From contig JAGVKG010000031.1 of the NCBI GenBank assembly GCA_020050685.1, positions 51,203 to 115,202 of the forward strand: a stretch of DNA of 64,000 nt, in the 5' to 3' direction. A model generated the notes under the pieces. It did not search any database. It was not told the DNA's origin and was given only the letters and a program-made list of their open reading frames with translations. This document shows positions 26,686 through 41,600 of the stretch, one piece after another. Source of the stretch: Candidatus Obscuribacterales bacterium. GTDB taxonomy: Bacteria > Cyanobacteriota > Vampirovibrionia > Obscuribacterales > Obscuribacteraceae. Both the position numbers and the translations under genes were made by a program. Within the stretch, counting starts at the first letter, position 1. Every line of letters starts with the position of its first letter.

Positions 26686-29600
26686 ATGAACACAGTGAAA
26701 CGCTCACTCATTTGTTTGTTAGTCCTTTCACAATGTCTATTTCCAGCCTTTATGGGCGCCGGAATAGCTGAAGCAGGAGCGCAGGAGACGCCCGCAACTG
26801 GGCGATTCGGAGCTGCCAGAGCGGCAGCCGCTGCGCAAGCTCAGGCTCAAGCCGCCGCTCAGGCCACGGGTATGAATCTGGATTTATCCTCTGCCGAGCG
26901 CAATATTAGTGCATCTGCCCTAAATTTGGCCAATAGCGTGACGATTAATCTTGGCGGGGCAAGCCGAGTTGTTAATGCTTCCGACATGTTGACCGCTGCG
27001 GAATTTGTGGCAGCCACGCAGGTTTTGACCGGTGGGGCTCAAAGCTTGCAGTTGGGACTTTCTGGTAATGCGGTGCGCGGCAGCTTTTCCTTGACGCCTA
27101 GTATGGGAGAGACCATCGGTAATCTTGTCGTCCCTAATCGTGTGAGCTTGATTCACGATTTTGGTTTGGACTCCACATTAAATGTGACTGGTAATCTAAC
27201 GAATTCCGGCAAGCTGGTTGGCATTTCTTCCAATGCGGAAGTGGCGATGGCTGCATTCAGTGCTGCCAACATAATTAATCAAACCGGCGGATTAATCACC
27301 ACAAGAATGCCTGCGGACATGGCAATGGCAGGCGGCGTACTGAATATGTCACTCAGCGCCTTGGACAGCATTTTCAATTACGGCACAATTATGAGCTCGG
27401 GTAGTCTGAGTATGTCGGCAGGCGGATCGATTTTTAATGCCGGTGCCAATTCCGTTATGCAAGCAGCCAATGGATTGAGCATGCAGGCACCAAATATTAT
27501 CAACCAAGGGCAGATGATTGCCGAGGCCGGCAATCTTGCGCTGGCAACTTCCAGTTTGGTAAACGCCGGGCTGATTCAATCCTTGACTGGAAAGATTGAT
27601 GTTACCAATTTGGCATCCAATATTCTCCATGTTGAAAATACCAATGGTTTGATTGAGGCAGCTCAAGACTTGTCTTTTACTAGCAACGAGACGATAGTGG
27701 ATGAACTGGGCAATATGGTTAAGCCAGATTTGATTGTGCATGGAGGCTCCGTTGTTGGTGGCACAACAATCAATTTTGATTCGGGTAAAGGCAACTTCGA
27801 TTTAAATGTCCAGGATATTGGTGGCACAGTATTTGTTGATGCTGGTTCTGCTTTTCTGAAAGTAACTGATGGCACTCACGATTTTGTGCTTGGTCATTTA
27901 AATGTACAAAATGATCCACCGTTGGATATTGTCGTGCCTTCATTTGATGATGGCGGTGCCGGATACCAAGCCACTGGACTTGGTGATTATGTGCACATAG
28001 TCACTACGGTTGATGGCATCACGTTTACTGGTGACATCAATACAACCCCGCCGGTTACGGGTGACGGCGGTAGCGTTACGTTGGAATCAGCCACTTTTAT
28101 ATCCGTAGCAAATGTTATAACCAGCGCAAATAACACAGGCAATGGTGGTGCGGTGGTGATGACGGCAAACACTACAATTGATACGGGCAATATAACGACA
28201 ATTGGTGGCACTAATGGTGGCGATGGTGGTTCTGTGCAAATAACTGCTGTTGGAGCCTACAACATGAATGGTGAAATTGTCACTACGGCGGCTTTAGGTG
28301 TCGGCGGGGATGTGACACTTGTGGGCAGTCCTGTTTTGCTTAATGGCAATACAATTACTGCCGGAGATGGTTGGGTAACATTGAATCCGTCCACGCTCAT
28401 GGATGTAAATGTGGCAGTGGCTGTAGCTAGCGGTGTGACATTTGACATAACAGCCGATGATCTCAACAACATCACCGCCGGTAGGTTGATCATTGGTGAT
28501 CTAGTTAACACGAATAGCATCACTCTTGCCGATACAGTAAGTCTGGTGGCTACCGTTGGTGATCCCAGTGCTTATGATTTGGAATTTCTCAGCGCAGGGA
28601 ATTTCACCAGTGGCGGCAACAGCATCCTTTTGCAACAATGGTCTTTGATGATTGATGCTCTAGGGACTGTCGATACGGATGCTATAGGCGGATCGGGAAG
28701 TTTGATTGATATCACTGCTGGTGGCACGTTTACAATGAACGGTTCAATAGATGTTTCGGATGGTGGCACAACCAGCGGCACAATCACACTAATGGGTGCG
28801 CCTTTAATGATGAACGGGCAGTCAATTAATTCCGGAGTAGACGGGGCTGTTGTTCTCAACCCATCAGTTGCCATGGATGTTTTTGTCGGTGGATTGACGG
28901 AAAGTGGTGTCACCTTTGATATAACTGCTTCCGACCTGGCTAATATAACAGCTAATTTCCTAACGGTTGGTGATGACACAAATAGCACGAATTTGAGTTT
29001 GGCGGGTAATGTTGATGTGTCGTTGCCGGATGGCACTCCTGGTGCATTCAACCTTGCTTTGCTAACTGCAGGCAATTATACGAGCGCGACAAACTTAATT
29101 ACGCTTGGTGGACAAGATTTGACTATTTCCGCCGGCGGCACTGGCTCGCTTGATGAAATCGATGGCGAAGGCGGCACTATTTCGGTGACAGCACTAGGCT
29201 CGTTGACACTTAATCAGAGAATAGTAGCAACCGCTGGTGCCTTCAGCGGAGTAGACGGCACAATAATTTTGCAAGGCTCTCCCATCTTATTCAACTTGCC
29301 GCTTGGACACGTGATTGACGCTGGTGTAGGCGACGGCGTCGTTACACTTAATCCTTCCACCCCGATGGATATATTTTTGGCAGCACCATCAGAAAGCGGT
29401 GTCACTTTTGATTTGACTACTGGGGATTTAACCAAGATACAGGCAAATACGGTGAATATTGGTGATTTGATCAATACGACAAGTTTTATTTTGGATAACA
29501 ATCTTACTCTTAACGCCCCCAACTGCTTTTTCTTCAACATACTTTCAGCCGGCAATTATGATTACAATGGCAACACACTCAATTGGTCAAGCAAGTCTGG

Positions 29601-32600
29601 CAGCATTACTGCCCTTGGTAATATCTTGACTGGAACAATGACTAGTACTTTAAGCAATGAGCTGACTCTCAATGCTCAGGGGCTGGTAAGTTTGAACGGC
29701 AACATTTCCGGTTGGGGCACAATCAATTTATATGGCTCGCCGGTAATGTTCAATGGCAACAGCGTTACTGCTGGTGGTGTTGTGACCCTCAGGCCGACAA
29801 GTTTGATGGATGTAAATGTTGGTGGCGCTACTGAAAGTGGTGTCACTTTTGATATCACTGCGACGGACTTCGCTAATATAACTGCCCCGATTAGAATGTC
29901 GATTGGTGATACTGAGTTTACCAACAACATGTCTGTGATTGGCGATCTTGATTTGTCTTCGCACTCCGACTTCTTTATTCTCGATTTGGCAAGCGGTGGA
30001 AATTTTACAAGTGCCGGGCAAGAAATCACGTTGGATGAATTCCAAACTGTCAGAATTGGCAGCAACGCTGATGTTAGTCTGGGAAGCTTTACTCATAGCG
30101 GCACTGGCACTATGGTTACTCTGTTAGCTACAGCTGCTGGATCCCTAACCTTGAATGACACAATTGATCTTTCAGCTGGTGGCATTGGCAATGCCAGAAT
30201 TGAATTGAGGGGCTCACCGGTTCTTCTGAACGGCAATACCATCAATGCCGGTGATTTTGGATTTGTCATGTTAGCTCCGACAAGCGATATGAACGTGGCG
30301 ATTGCTGATGCAAGCGGTACGCTGGCGCCATTTGATCTGACGCCGGCAGAACTTGCCGGAATTACAACCGGTACTTTGCAAATTGGAGACATCTTCCACA
30401 CATTGAATTTGAATGTTGCTGGCAACATTGATCTTTCCGGTAGTGGACCCGGCTCATATAGTCTTGTGCTTGTCTCTGCTGGTGAAGTGAGCAGAGCCGG
30501 AAGAACAATTACTATTGGTGGTGTGAACAACACTGGTATCGGCATCAGCGAACAAGGCGGGCAGGTAAATTTAGCGACAGGTTATTTAGACCTAGGCTAT
30601 TTGTTTGAAGGTAATGACAATTGGCGCCCTAATACGTCGGCCAACTTCACAGCTATGGCTGGTGGTGGTTTGACTACCACCTATTTGGCTGAACCTGCAC
30701 TGGTCGACTTAAGTGGTGCTACGGGCAGTGATGGGCAAATTTCTGTTCGGGCCGGCGGTGCTTTTACGTACAATCCGTTAGGCGCACTAATTTCATTTAC
30801 GGGACTGGGCGGTAGTACTGATGGTGGTGATGTGTCCTTGGCTATCGACTTCCGAACTACCAATGGCAACATCGATATTGAAGCGTTCTCCGGTGCTGTC
30901 GGATTTGGTGGTGTGGGGGTGGGTTCGCTCAACGCAACTGGTGCGACCGGTACCGTGTCAATTGATGCAAGCTCTGTGAATGTTGGTGGCACGTCTGTAT
31001 CTCGGGCTACCGGTGACTTTACAGTTAACTCAACTTCTGGAATTTTCACTAACGGAGCGATATTTGCCAATAACATTACTTTGGCTAACACTGGAAACGA
31101 TGCCAACATCTCTGTGAACGATAGCTTGTATGCTAACAATCAAATTGATATTTCTACTGATGGCTTGGGCTCAATTAGTTTCTTCATGTTTCCGGCCGGT
31201 TATGTCGAGGCACCGACTATAAACTTAACTACCGATGATCAAACTGTGAACATTGGGGAAAGAGTTCAAATTGTTACTCCGGCAACGCTAGCCGGTGGTG
31301 GTTCTATCAATATTACAGCCTCAGTCATTGTCAACGATGGACTGATTGCCAATATGGGTTCAGGTGGCAGCATAAACATTGAAGCTAGCAATTCCAATGT
31401 GAACTTCACAACTTTTGGGGCCGGCAGAGTGGCAACCGATCCGCTAAACGGTTTGATAACAGTATCCAGTCCTAACAATCAGGTCTTTATTTTTCAAGAT
31501 CGTATAAGTGGTACTCTTTCCGGTGAGTCCGCGCTTCAATATTACGTATCTACTAATTCAGGAGTTCTCACTCTGGGGAACATTACATCCGCAAGTGATG
31601 TTACGGTTCAAACCAGTAGCGATATTTTTGTTGCAGCGGGAGCAACGATTGAGAGCACATCAGCTTCCGGATTGGTGAGCTTTACCTCGTTGAATAATGC
31701 CAGTTCGATGTTTATTCCCGATTTTGGCTCAAGCATTCTTAGTGCAAATGACATTCAGTTCAATGGAATGGCATACATTCAAAATAACGGCATTGTTAAT
31801 GCTGCTAATAGCATTGCGATACAGAATACTTCCGGTGATATGGTGCTAGTTGGCGCCGGGGCTTTGGAGGCGCCGACCATCGATTTTCTCAATACAAGTG
31901 GAGCAATCATTGCCACGCAAGATGATATGAGAGGCACTGTTAACGCCAGCGCTAATATGAATCTGTTTTTGTCTGTGCTTAATCCAACTTCATTTGTTGC
32001 TGGTACGCTAACAAGTACAACGTTTGGTGCAGCTACAACTCCAGCCGGACTATTCGATGTTTTTGTTTCGGCTAATCAAATATACGCAGATGGCAACGGA
32101 CTGGTCGTCTTGAGCGATGGCTCCTTCTCGGCACCAACCATTTCTCTAGGCCTGCTTTCCATAACCGGTATAACTGGCAATATGATTGTGGCAATACGCG
32201 ATGACTTTGATATCGATCAAATAGACGCGCTGCAAACTGGTGGTGGCAATCTCTATGTTGATACCACCAACTTTGGCGGATTGGATTTTACTGGAGATAT
32301 TGACACCAGAGCCGTGGCAGGTAATGGTGGTTATTTGGTTCTCAATTCTGACTTCGGTAACATCTCGACTCAAAATGTTGCTACTGGTGGTACGGCAGGC
32401 GGTAATGCCGGCTCTGTGAAAATGTCCAGCTCGGCAAACATTACTTTGGGCGGATTCATTGATTCGCCGGGGGATCTAACTGGTACGGGCGGTTCTGTAT
32501 TACTTTCTACATACGGGGGAAGTATTGACTTCACCTCTATTAACGCTATAGGTGGTGGAGATACTGGTTCCACTGCCAGTGGTGGTAACATCCTTCTTTA

Positions 32601-35600
32601 CTCGGCCTTTGGCAGCATTACTGGAACTGGTTTTGTCGATAGTTCGGCCGGTCAAGCTCTTATTTCTGATTCGCAAGGACAGGCTGGTTGGATTCAGGTG
32701 CAGGCAGGCACGATAGATTTATTGAGTTTGCGGGCAAACGGTGGCATTGACAGCGGCGACGGCAATTCAATTATCTTGGCTGCCCAAAACACAATTGATG
32801 TGAGTGGATTCATTGATTCTGCAGCACTGGGATCAAATCCCACCAGCGGCGATGGTGATGGTGGTTCCGTTACCGTGCGGGCCGGCGGCGATATAAACAT
32901 AGTCTCAATAAATGCAGTTGGTTCTTCCAACGGCTTGGCGGAACAAACAGACGGAGGCCATATCGTTGTTCAATCCGATTTCGGTTCGATTATTGCCACC
33001 GGATTTCTGGATAGTTCAGCTTGTGTCTTCAATGCGCCAAATTTGGGAGGTGGCAATGCCGGCATGATCTTTGTTGTGGCACCGGTAGAAATTGCCGGGC
33101 CGGTCAGCTTCCGGGCGGAAGGACGCAGTGCGATTATTCCGGAAGGGAGCTCACCGCCAGGCAATGGCGGCAATATAAGAATAGAAACGGCTGGTCTCGC
33201 CACTATTAGTTTTGTCAGCAGCTCAGCCCAATCAGTTACGGTGTCCAATGGAGCAGAAGGAGATGCCGGGCGGATAGACGTTATAGCGCCTGATGGACTG
33301 ATTGCCAGTACTTTTAAAGCTACAAGCGCTCTTGATTCTGGCAATGGCGGAGATGTGAATATCACATCGTCCAACGGCAGCGTGCAAACGAGCTTCTTGT
33401 TTACATCTGCCTTTGGCACTGAGGGTGATGGTGGAAATATCAACATCAATGCAAATGGCAATATAGACATTTCCTTTTTTATCGATGCAGGCGGCGCAAC
33501 CTACGATGGCGGTTTTTCTGATTATGGCGGCAATGGTGGAGATGTGACAATGCTTTCGGCCAGCGGAAGTATTGCAAGCTCCTCTTACATTGCTACGACA
33601 GGGGGAGGCAATGGTGGCAATATAACTTTGACGGCAACTAGCCTAGGTGCACAAGTAGACATTGCCCTTTCGTTGGATACGGCTTCCCGAGAAATTGGCA
33701 ACGGCGGTATGATCAACGTGACTGCTGATGCCGGTGTGAGTGCTATGATTATTTCCGCCAATGGTGGACCGGATACCGGGCATGGTGGCAATATAACGGT
33801 AAGCACGCAAACAGGCGATATTCAGCTTATCAGTGTTACTAGTATCTCTGATACGGGCAATTTGGCCGGATCATCAAACGGCGGAAATATTTTGCTGTCT
33901 AATTTAGGAGGCAATGTCGCTGTGACTGACGGCGGCATCAATGCAAGAGCCTTAGGTATTAGCGGTAACGCCGGAGATATAACGGTTTTGTTTAACTCGG
34001 CAGCAGGAGACTTTGCTGTAGAGCAGCTCGGCACGGCTGTGACAAATGGTGTGGCCGGATCTATTTTGGCAGATGCAGCCGGCTCAGGCAATGGTGGCAC
34101 GATTACATTGGTAAATAGCGGCGGCAATCTGAACATTCCTTTGAACAATGTCATTAATGCCAGTGCTGCAACCGGTGTTGACGGTACGATCAACCTCAAC
34201 TATGCTCAACCGGGAGTATCGGTGACACCTAACCCGGCCACGGTAATTACTGTTACCAGCGATACAGTGGGCGATATGCTTGGTACTGTCTATACTACAG
34301 GCGTGTCAATTGCGATGAGCTTGCAGTCAGCCACGTCTCTCAGTCTTGGTAATATGCATGCCACTAACGGGTCGTTGAGCGTAGCTCTAGGCGCCAATGG
34401 AAATACAATCGCAGTGGTGCCAAATGTGACATTGGCGGCCACTGAGGGTAACTTGACTTTGCAAAACAACAATACGACCAACGGATTCATAACCATTGGG
34501 CAAGGATCAACCCTTAATGCCACTACGCTTGGGGTTGTGTTGGGAAATGTCTATCTTGTGCTTGGTCCTGTACCCGGCGCACCAGTTGCCGGTACACCTC
34601 CGGGCAACACTACTCCAAATGCCATCAATGGTGGTCAGATATTTTTTGGTACTAATAGCATTTCCGACACAGCACCCAATAATCAGGTGAATGCTGATGG
34701 TGGCACAGTAATCTTCAACACTGATACGCTAAATGATACGCATATCTTCCTTGGTGGCGGAACCACCATAAATGCCATTCAAGGATCTGGTATTCCGACA
34801 ATTACCAGCTTGGATTTCGGTCAAACCGGTGGTGTTCTTAACGATCCAACGGCAATCAGTACGATTCAAACTTTGCTAGGTTTAAGCGTAATAACCGGTA
34901 CCCTGAATGTTGGAGCGGGTAATGTAGTGACAGGCAGCATCACAATTACCTCACCTTATATTGCCTCGACAATCACGGCTGAAAATTTGCCGTCGGATAT
35001 GACGGTAAGTTTGCAAGGCTTTACACTTGCTAATCCTTTAACGGTGGATGTCACAGCGACCAGTACAACTGATCGCGTTTTCATTGCCGGTACACATCAA
35101 TATACAACGACAGGTGGTGGCTCGCAAGCGGTGTATACGATTACCTCCGATCAACCGGGACCGGTGTTGGTTATCGCCGGTACAGGTTCGTTGGCAAGTG
35201 ATGGCGATCTGAATGTCAGTGCCAACGGCGACATCAATATCGATGGGCGGCTAACGGCAACTGACACTATGGTTCTGGCAACGACTGCAAACGCTGGAAG
35301 CATCGCAGGAGTTCGCCCGTGTGGGGGGTGCTCAATTCAGGCTACATCTCTGACAATCAGTACAGACGCTGGTGGCGATATCGGATCAGCTAATGACTTG
35401 CTGTCTATGCAAGTGAGCAGTCTACAAGCAACCGCTGGTGGCTCCGGTAATCTATATATAAAGAACAACTTTGGCGATCTCACTTTAGCGGCATCATCTG
35501 CCGGTGGAGACTTTGTCTTAATTGAGGATGGTGGTTTAACCACAACAGGCATTATTTCGGGTCAGAATGTCAGGCTAGAGACCATTTCCGGAACGGGTAC

Positions 35601-38600
35601 AATCGATATTGGCGATGATATTAACGCTGTAGATAACATGATTCTCACAGCCTCCGGCAGTGGCGCCATCACACAATCAGCTGGCACTATGCTGACGGCG
35701 GATTTGCTTGAGTTGACTTCTAATACTGGTGATGTCGGTGCATCAGGGCAATCTATAAATATGACTATTAATGAATTGTCTGCCTTTGGAGCCAATGTAT
35801 ATCTGCAAAACTCGGTGACACCACTTACGCTCAATTCATCTTCGGCTGATAATCATACTGGCACTTATGGGACATTTGAACTGGTACAACCGGGTGTCTT
35901 AAATGTGACTGCCGGCGCGATTATATATGGTGGTACAGTAGATATTACCGCAGGCACTTCCACGGATATTTCGTCAGGATCTTCTATACAGTCCTTCGGC
36001 GATGACAGCTCGGTTAGACTCACCACTCCGCAGCTTACCAATAATGGCTCAGTAATGGGCGATTATGTGGCTGTAGAGTCAAATAGCAATTTGCTTGTGA
36101 CCGGCACCGGTATGCTTGGTATCAACAGCATGCCTAATAGTGGTCAAAGTCGGGATGGACCGCAGGGCATTGTTAGCTTGGTTAGTTTGTCTGGCGGTTC
36201 GGTAAACGTCAGCCAGAGCCGAATTGACGGCTTGATAGCCAGCTCTAATGCGGTTGCCGGTGTCGGATTCGGCTCCAGGCCGGTTCAGTTTACAAATGAT
36301 GGCACTCCTCCCTCAAGTTTTAGTGTGACCGTGACCGACGGGGCGCTGTATGCCACACATATTTTATCCACTGGTACGATAGATCTGACTGCTAATAATG
36401 GTGATCTTCGTTTCTTATATTCCAATGTCGGTCCGACTTCCTTTACGGCAATCCCAATAGGGCGAATAGCTGGTGTCGATATCAATTTGACCACTTCCGG
36501 ATCGCATACTGTTCTTGTCGATCGCAACGCTCAACTTGATGCAAGCGATACCATAACCATTGAGACAAGCTACTTATATAACAACACTTCACCGACCATT
36601 ATGACGGGAAGCAATCCGGCCATACATGCTCTTAATGATATAACCATCCAAAACCCCACGGGTGATTTGGGTATATCTGGAACCGGCGGTATGTGGACCG
36701 GCTCTGTTGGCACGGAAGGCACTGGCACGATTAACTTCAATGCACCGAACGGATCGGTTGTGGCTACATCAGCATTGTTGAAGGGTACAGTCAATATTGG
36801 TGCTTCGACAACTTCTGGTTTGTTCTTATTAGATTTGTCTTCCACTCTCGATTTTACTGCCGGTACATTGGAAGCAACAGCACCTTCCGGTTTCCCCGCG
36901 CCGTTGTCTGTTACCTACAATGGCGGCATTGGCGTCACTTACTGGCAGGCACCGACCTCCATGCAAATGGATAATCTATTGGTGTTATCTACAGCAGTGC
37001 CTGTGGATCCGCTGAACGTGGCGGGAGATACGATGAATGTTACCATTGATGGTAATGCGGTTACAGGTGGTATGTCTACTATTGCCTATCCACCCGGTGG
37101 TGTCACTATTACGGGTTCCGGCATGGAATTCAATGGTGACCTTGAGATTCAGGGATTACAACCAGGGCTTATGCTTGTTCATGCCAATATGGAAGTGACG
37201 GTAAACGGCGAGACAATAATTGGCAATACCGGCGGTACGTTCCTTAATACCAGCACGATTGGTGTCTTGCAAAGTTGTACTGCATGTGGAGCCGGTGGCT
37301 CGCAACCAGGTATTAGTATAGCGAATACTGGCGGCAATATGGTTCTTGGTGGTGGCAGAGGCGGATTCCTATCGCTTGCCAATTTGGTGTCGGCAGGCGC
37401 GGTGAGCTTCTCCAATTCTGGCGGTACCTTTATTGAATACGGCTTGGTGCAGGGTGGAAGCATAAGCATAACCGGCAGCAGTACGCGTTTGTTTAGTGGT
37501 GATATTCAGAGTACTGCTGGTGATTTCATAATCAATAATTTCGGACAAATTGATATATTCAATATTGCTGCCAATGGTGGCGGTGCATCAGTAACCCATA
37601 CGGGTGCGGGAAATATCGATATGAATTTCAGCTCGATCATTTCTGCCGGCGTGCTGACCGGTGGTAATGTTTCAATTTTGGTTGTCGACACAGCTGTCGG
37701 TGGAGGACTGTCTGCCAGAATGGGCAGCAACATGTTCTCTTATACGAGCACCGCCGGATCCGTGAACATCGATATTACCAATGGTTCATTGGACATGGAG
37801 ACCGGGGCTGCCGTCTTAGGTTCAGGCGAGATCAATATTACCTGTAGCGCATGCGCTGGTCCATCCAGTTTTAACAATTCCACCGTTGCTGGTTTCGGTA
37901 ATGTGACAATTCAAAATGAAGGTGACTTGACGTTTAGCGGTTCCTCAGTTTATACGGTGAATGCGGATGTGGAAATCAGCAATAGTGGTGGCAATTTGAC
38001 TTTTACGTTACCTTCTGATGTGACAGCCGATAAGCCGACATTCGTGGAGGGCATCTTTGGCCCGTTCCTCTGGGATCCATATGCTGGTGGCAATCTGACC
38101 ATCAGCAATTCTGGCGGTAATTTGACCATTTCCAATGGAGCTTCAATAAATGCCACAGACTTGATCAGTAATACAGTTGATGTCAGCAATGTTTACATCA
38201 ACAACAGTGGTGGAAACTTTGCCCTGACTAATTTTGCTAGTGTCAATGCCAGCAAGGGTTCTATTTTCGTGAGCAACTCGGCAGGTAATATGAGTGTTTC
38301 CGGTGGCAGTGGTTTCAGGGCGTCCAATCAGGCAATGATTTACAATTCCGGTGGCTCAGTAACTATGGATACAGTTGCTACCGCCAATCCTGGCGATTTT
38401 GCTCTCGTCAAGAGTAGTGGAGTAGCTTTGGTTCAGGCAGAGGGTGATGTGACCATGAGCGGCAATGGTAATCATCCATTTGATTCTACTTTTGGAGTAA
38501 GACTAATAAGCACCACTGGCAAGGTCGAAGTCGTGCAGCAGAGTCTCGATGCGGCAATTGGCGGGCAAGCTGCAACAAGTTTTTCGGTTGCATTGAGCAA

Positions 38601-41600
38601 CGGTGCACTTTCCGTCAACACGATATTGGCGAGCAACGGCAACGTTAGCTTGCTTTCAAACAATGCTACAGGTGGGAACATAACCGTAAATAATAATTCA
38701 ACAATAGTTTCCGATGGTGGCACAATTACAATTCAGACTTGTGAAGGCGGACAAATTGACTTGGGTACCGGCTCCTTCCTAACCGCTCTCAATGGTGCTC
38801 TTGCATTTGGCGATATTTATATTATTTCCGGTGCACTGCCTACTACTTTAGTATTAGGAACAACACCTGGAGCTGTGACCACCAGCACCACGGGTGGTGG
38901 TCAAATATATTTCGGCTCACAAGGAATCACAGCCTCTGCACCAATTAACTCTATCAATGCTAAGACCGGCAATGTTGTGTTCAATGCAGTAAGTGGAAGC
39001 GATATTTCTCTTGGTGGCAGCGTAACAATAAATGCTTCCACTGCCGGCATTTCTCCATTGCTGACGAGCCTTGATTTGCAAAATGATCCTTCTGTGGTAA
39101 ACCAGATTCTTGCTTTGCAAGGCCTCGGCCTTGTTGGCGGGACGTTGGTAGATGGTGGCGGTTTTGCTACCGGCGGTAATGCCATTATTTCCTCGGGCAG
39201 ACTGGCGCCGATGTTGACAGCGGAGAATATTCCTTCCGGTGTAACCGTGACCTTGACTGATTTTGGTCTTGGCGATTTTATGAACTTCAATATTACCGGT
39301 ACAAGTACAACATCGCAGGTAACGATATTCGGAACGCATGAGTTTCAAGCTGCAAGTGGTGTGGCAAATGGTGTCATAAATGTACTTTCCGATCAGGCAG
39401 GCCCAGCACTTGCGGTCAATTCGTCTGGCAGTCTTACCAGTGGTCAGATTCTTTCTCTGACAAGCAATGGTGGTATTAGCTTAAGTGGAACTGTCTCGGC
39501 AACAACAAGCCTCTTTGTGCAGACGTATGCCAACAATGCAAATATTGCCTTAAGCGCAAACATAACAGCGGCTACGTCGGCTGTCTTGCAAGCTTATGGT
39601 TCTGGCAATATTTCTATGAGCACCGGTTATCTTCAAAGTAATAACGTTGCCCTCTTTTCGTCGAGTGGAGATATTGGCACGTTGGCGGCAAGAATCTTTG
39701 CTAAGAGTTTTGACAACGCGGCAAATGCGCTCCAAGCTCAAACAAATGGCAATGCTTATCTTCAGTATCAGGATGACGTGACGCTTGGCAGATCCCTTGC
39801 AGGCAGTGGCAACACACTTGATCTTCTCACAACTTGTGATGGAGATATTCTTGTTGACGGCGATGTGATAATGGCAGGCAGTACAATCAATCTGACAACC
39901 GATGGTTCTGGCACCATTTTCCAAACATTCAATAATTTCACCTTTGATGCCGACACAATAAACTTGACTTCGGGAACCGGCGATATTGGTGGACCGAATG
40001 GCCCAACCGGCGGAGATTTCACAATCAGCTCAGGCACGAGCAATTTGACTGTAAATACAAGCGGTAATGTCTATGTTGGAGTTGAGGCCGTGATAGTTTG
40101 TATTGGTTGCGGCGGCGGTTCACCGACAGTTCCCCAGCCGCCTGCTGATGAGGTCGTGCGATTAAATGTCGGCTCTTCACGCGCTTCCAGTGTTTTGCAC
40201 ATCAATGGTACGGGTTTAGGCTTGACTGTTCTGCCGGGAGCAACCATCCAAGTTGCAGGGGATTCAACTACACCAGGAGACTTGAGCTTGAACGGTTCGG
40301 ACGCCATTGGTAGTGGCACTGGCGCCAATCTAATTATTGGTGTGGGAGCTACGATTCAAGTTACCAATGCCGGTAACATAACGCTGCAATCAGGCAATGG
40401 AGAGCTGGAAAATAATAGTCTTATTAGCGTGCCGGTGGATGGAACAAGCACTACAACAGCCAGTAACATCTCAACAATTACAGGTACTGGCGCCTTTTCC
40501 GGATCGTTAACCGTAGATGGTGGCGATGTGTTAATCAGCCAAGAAAGAATTGACGGCGCAATCGGCGGTTCATCATCGTTTGGTAACTTTGTCGTGACTG
40601 TAAATTCCGGAGTGCTGACGCCAGGCAGTATAGCATCCAGTGGTGACATAACCCTTACTAATACGGGTGGAAATATCAACTTTACTAATCTTTCTGTGTT
40701 GTCTGCTGCCCTTGGCGCCGGCACAATTACGGCTTCAACGTCTGGATCATTTTCTATTGTTCTCAATTCCGGCGGTCTGAGTGCCGACAATATTATATTC
40801 AACACAGCCCACTTTGGCTGTGGGAATTGTTTTGGGTTGACGGCTGGAAACTCTATAACTATTCAGAATACGAGTAGTTTGACGGTCGGCCTCATGAGTA
40901 TCATTACCGTTCCGACTTTAAACATTACTTCGACAAGCGGTTCCGTCATGGCCAATATTGCCTCGGCTACCGGTGATGTAAACGTTTCTGCTCAAGGAAA
41001 TCTTTTATTCCAAGGCGGTGTAGGCGGCACCTTGAATGTTAATTCTCCCTATACTGTTCAAAATATTAGCGGTATTACTTATGCTGCTGCCTCTGCCCAG
41101 GTGTTTGGTGCCGGTGCACTGATTGTTTTGAATGACAGTGTAACGGCAGCATCCGTGACGCTGGGAGCGCCAATAGTCGGCGACACTATCAATGGTAATC
41201 TGGCAATTGACAATACTGCCGGTGAACTTGTTGTGAATATAGACGTTCCATTTGGTTTAACCGTGGAAGACGACGTAAATATCACCAACAGTGGAGGCAG
41301 CCTTGTCTTTAATGGCGACGCCTTGCGTAGTAATGAAGATATAACCATTGAAAATTCCACAGGCGATATAGTTTTGAACTCGTCGCAATTTTTCATGTAC
41401 ATACAAAATTCGGGGCAGTCTCTGGATATTACAAATGATGCCGGTAACATCATTCTTATGCCTGGCTCGCGCATTATCTCAGCTGCCAATTCGACCATAA
41501 ATGTAAATAATAGTGGCGGCAATATTCAGGTTGACGCTCTTGCCCAGTTGGGTTGGAATAATGGCGAGGTGGTCAATGTTACTAATACCAACGGCAGTAT

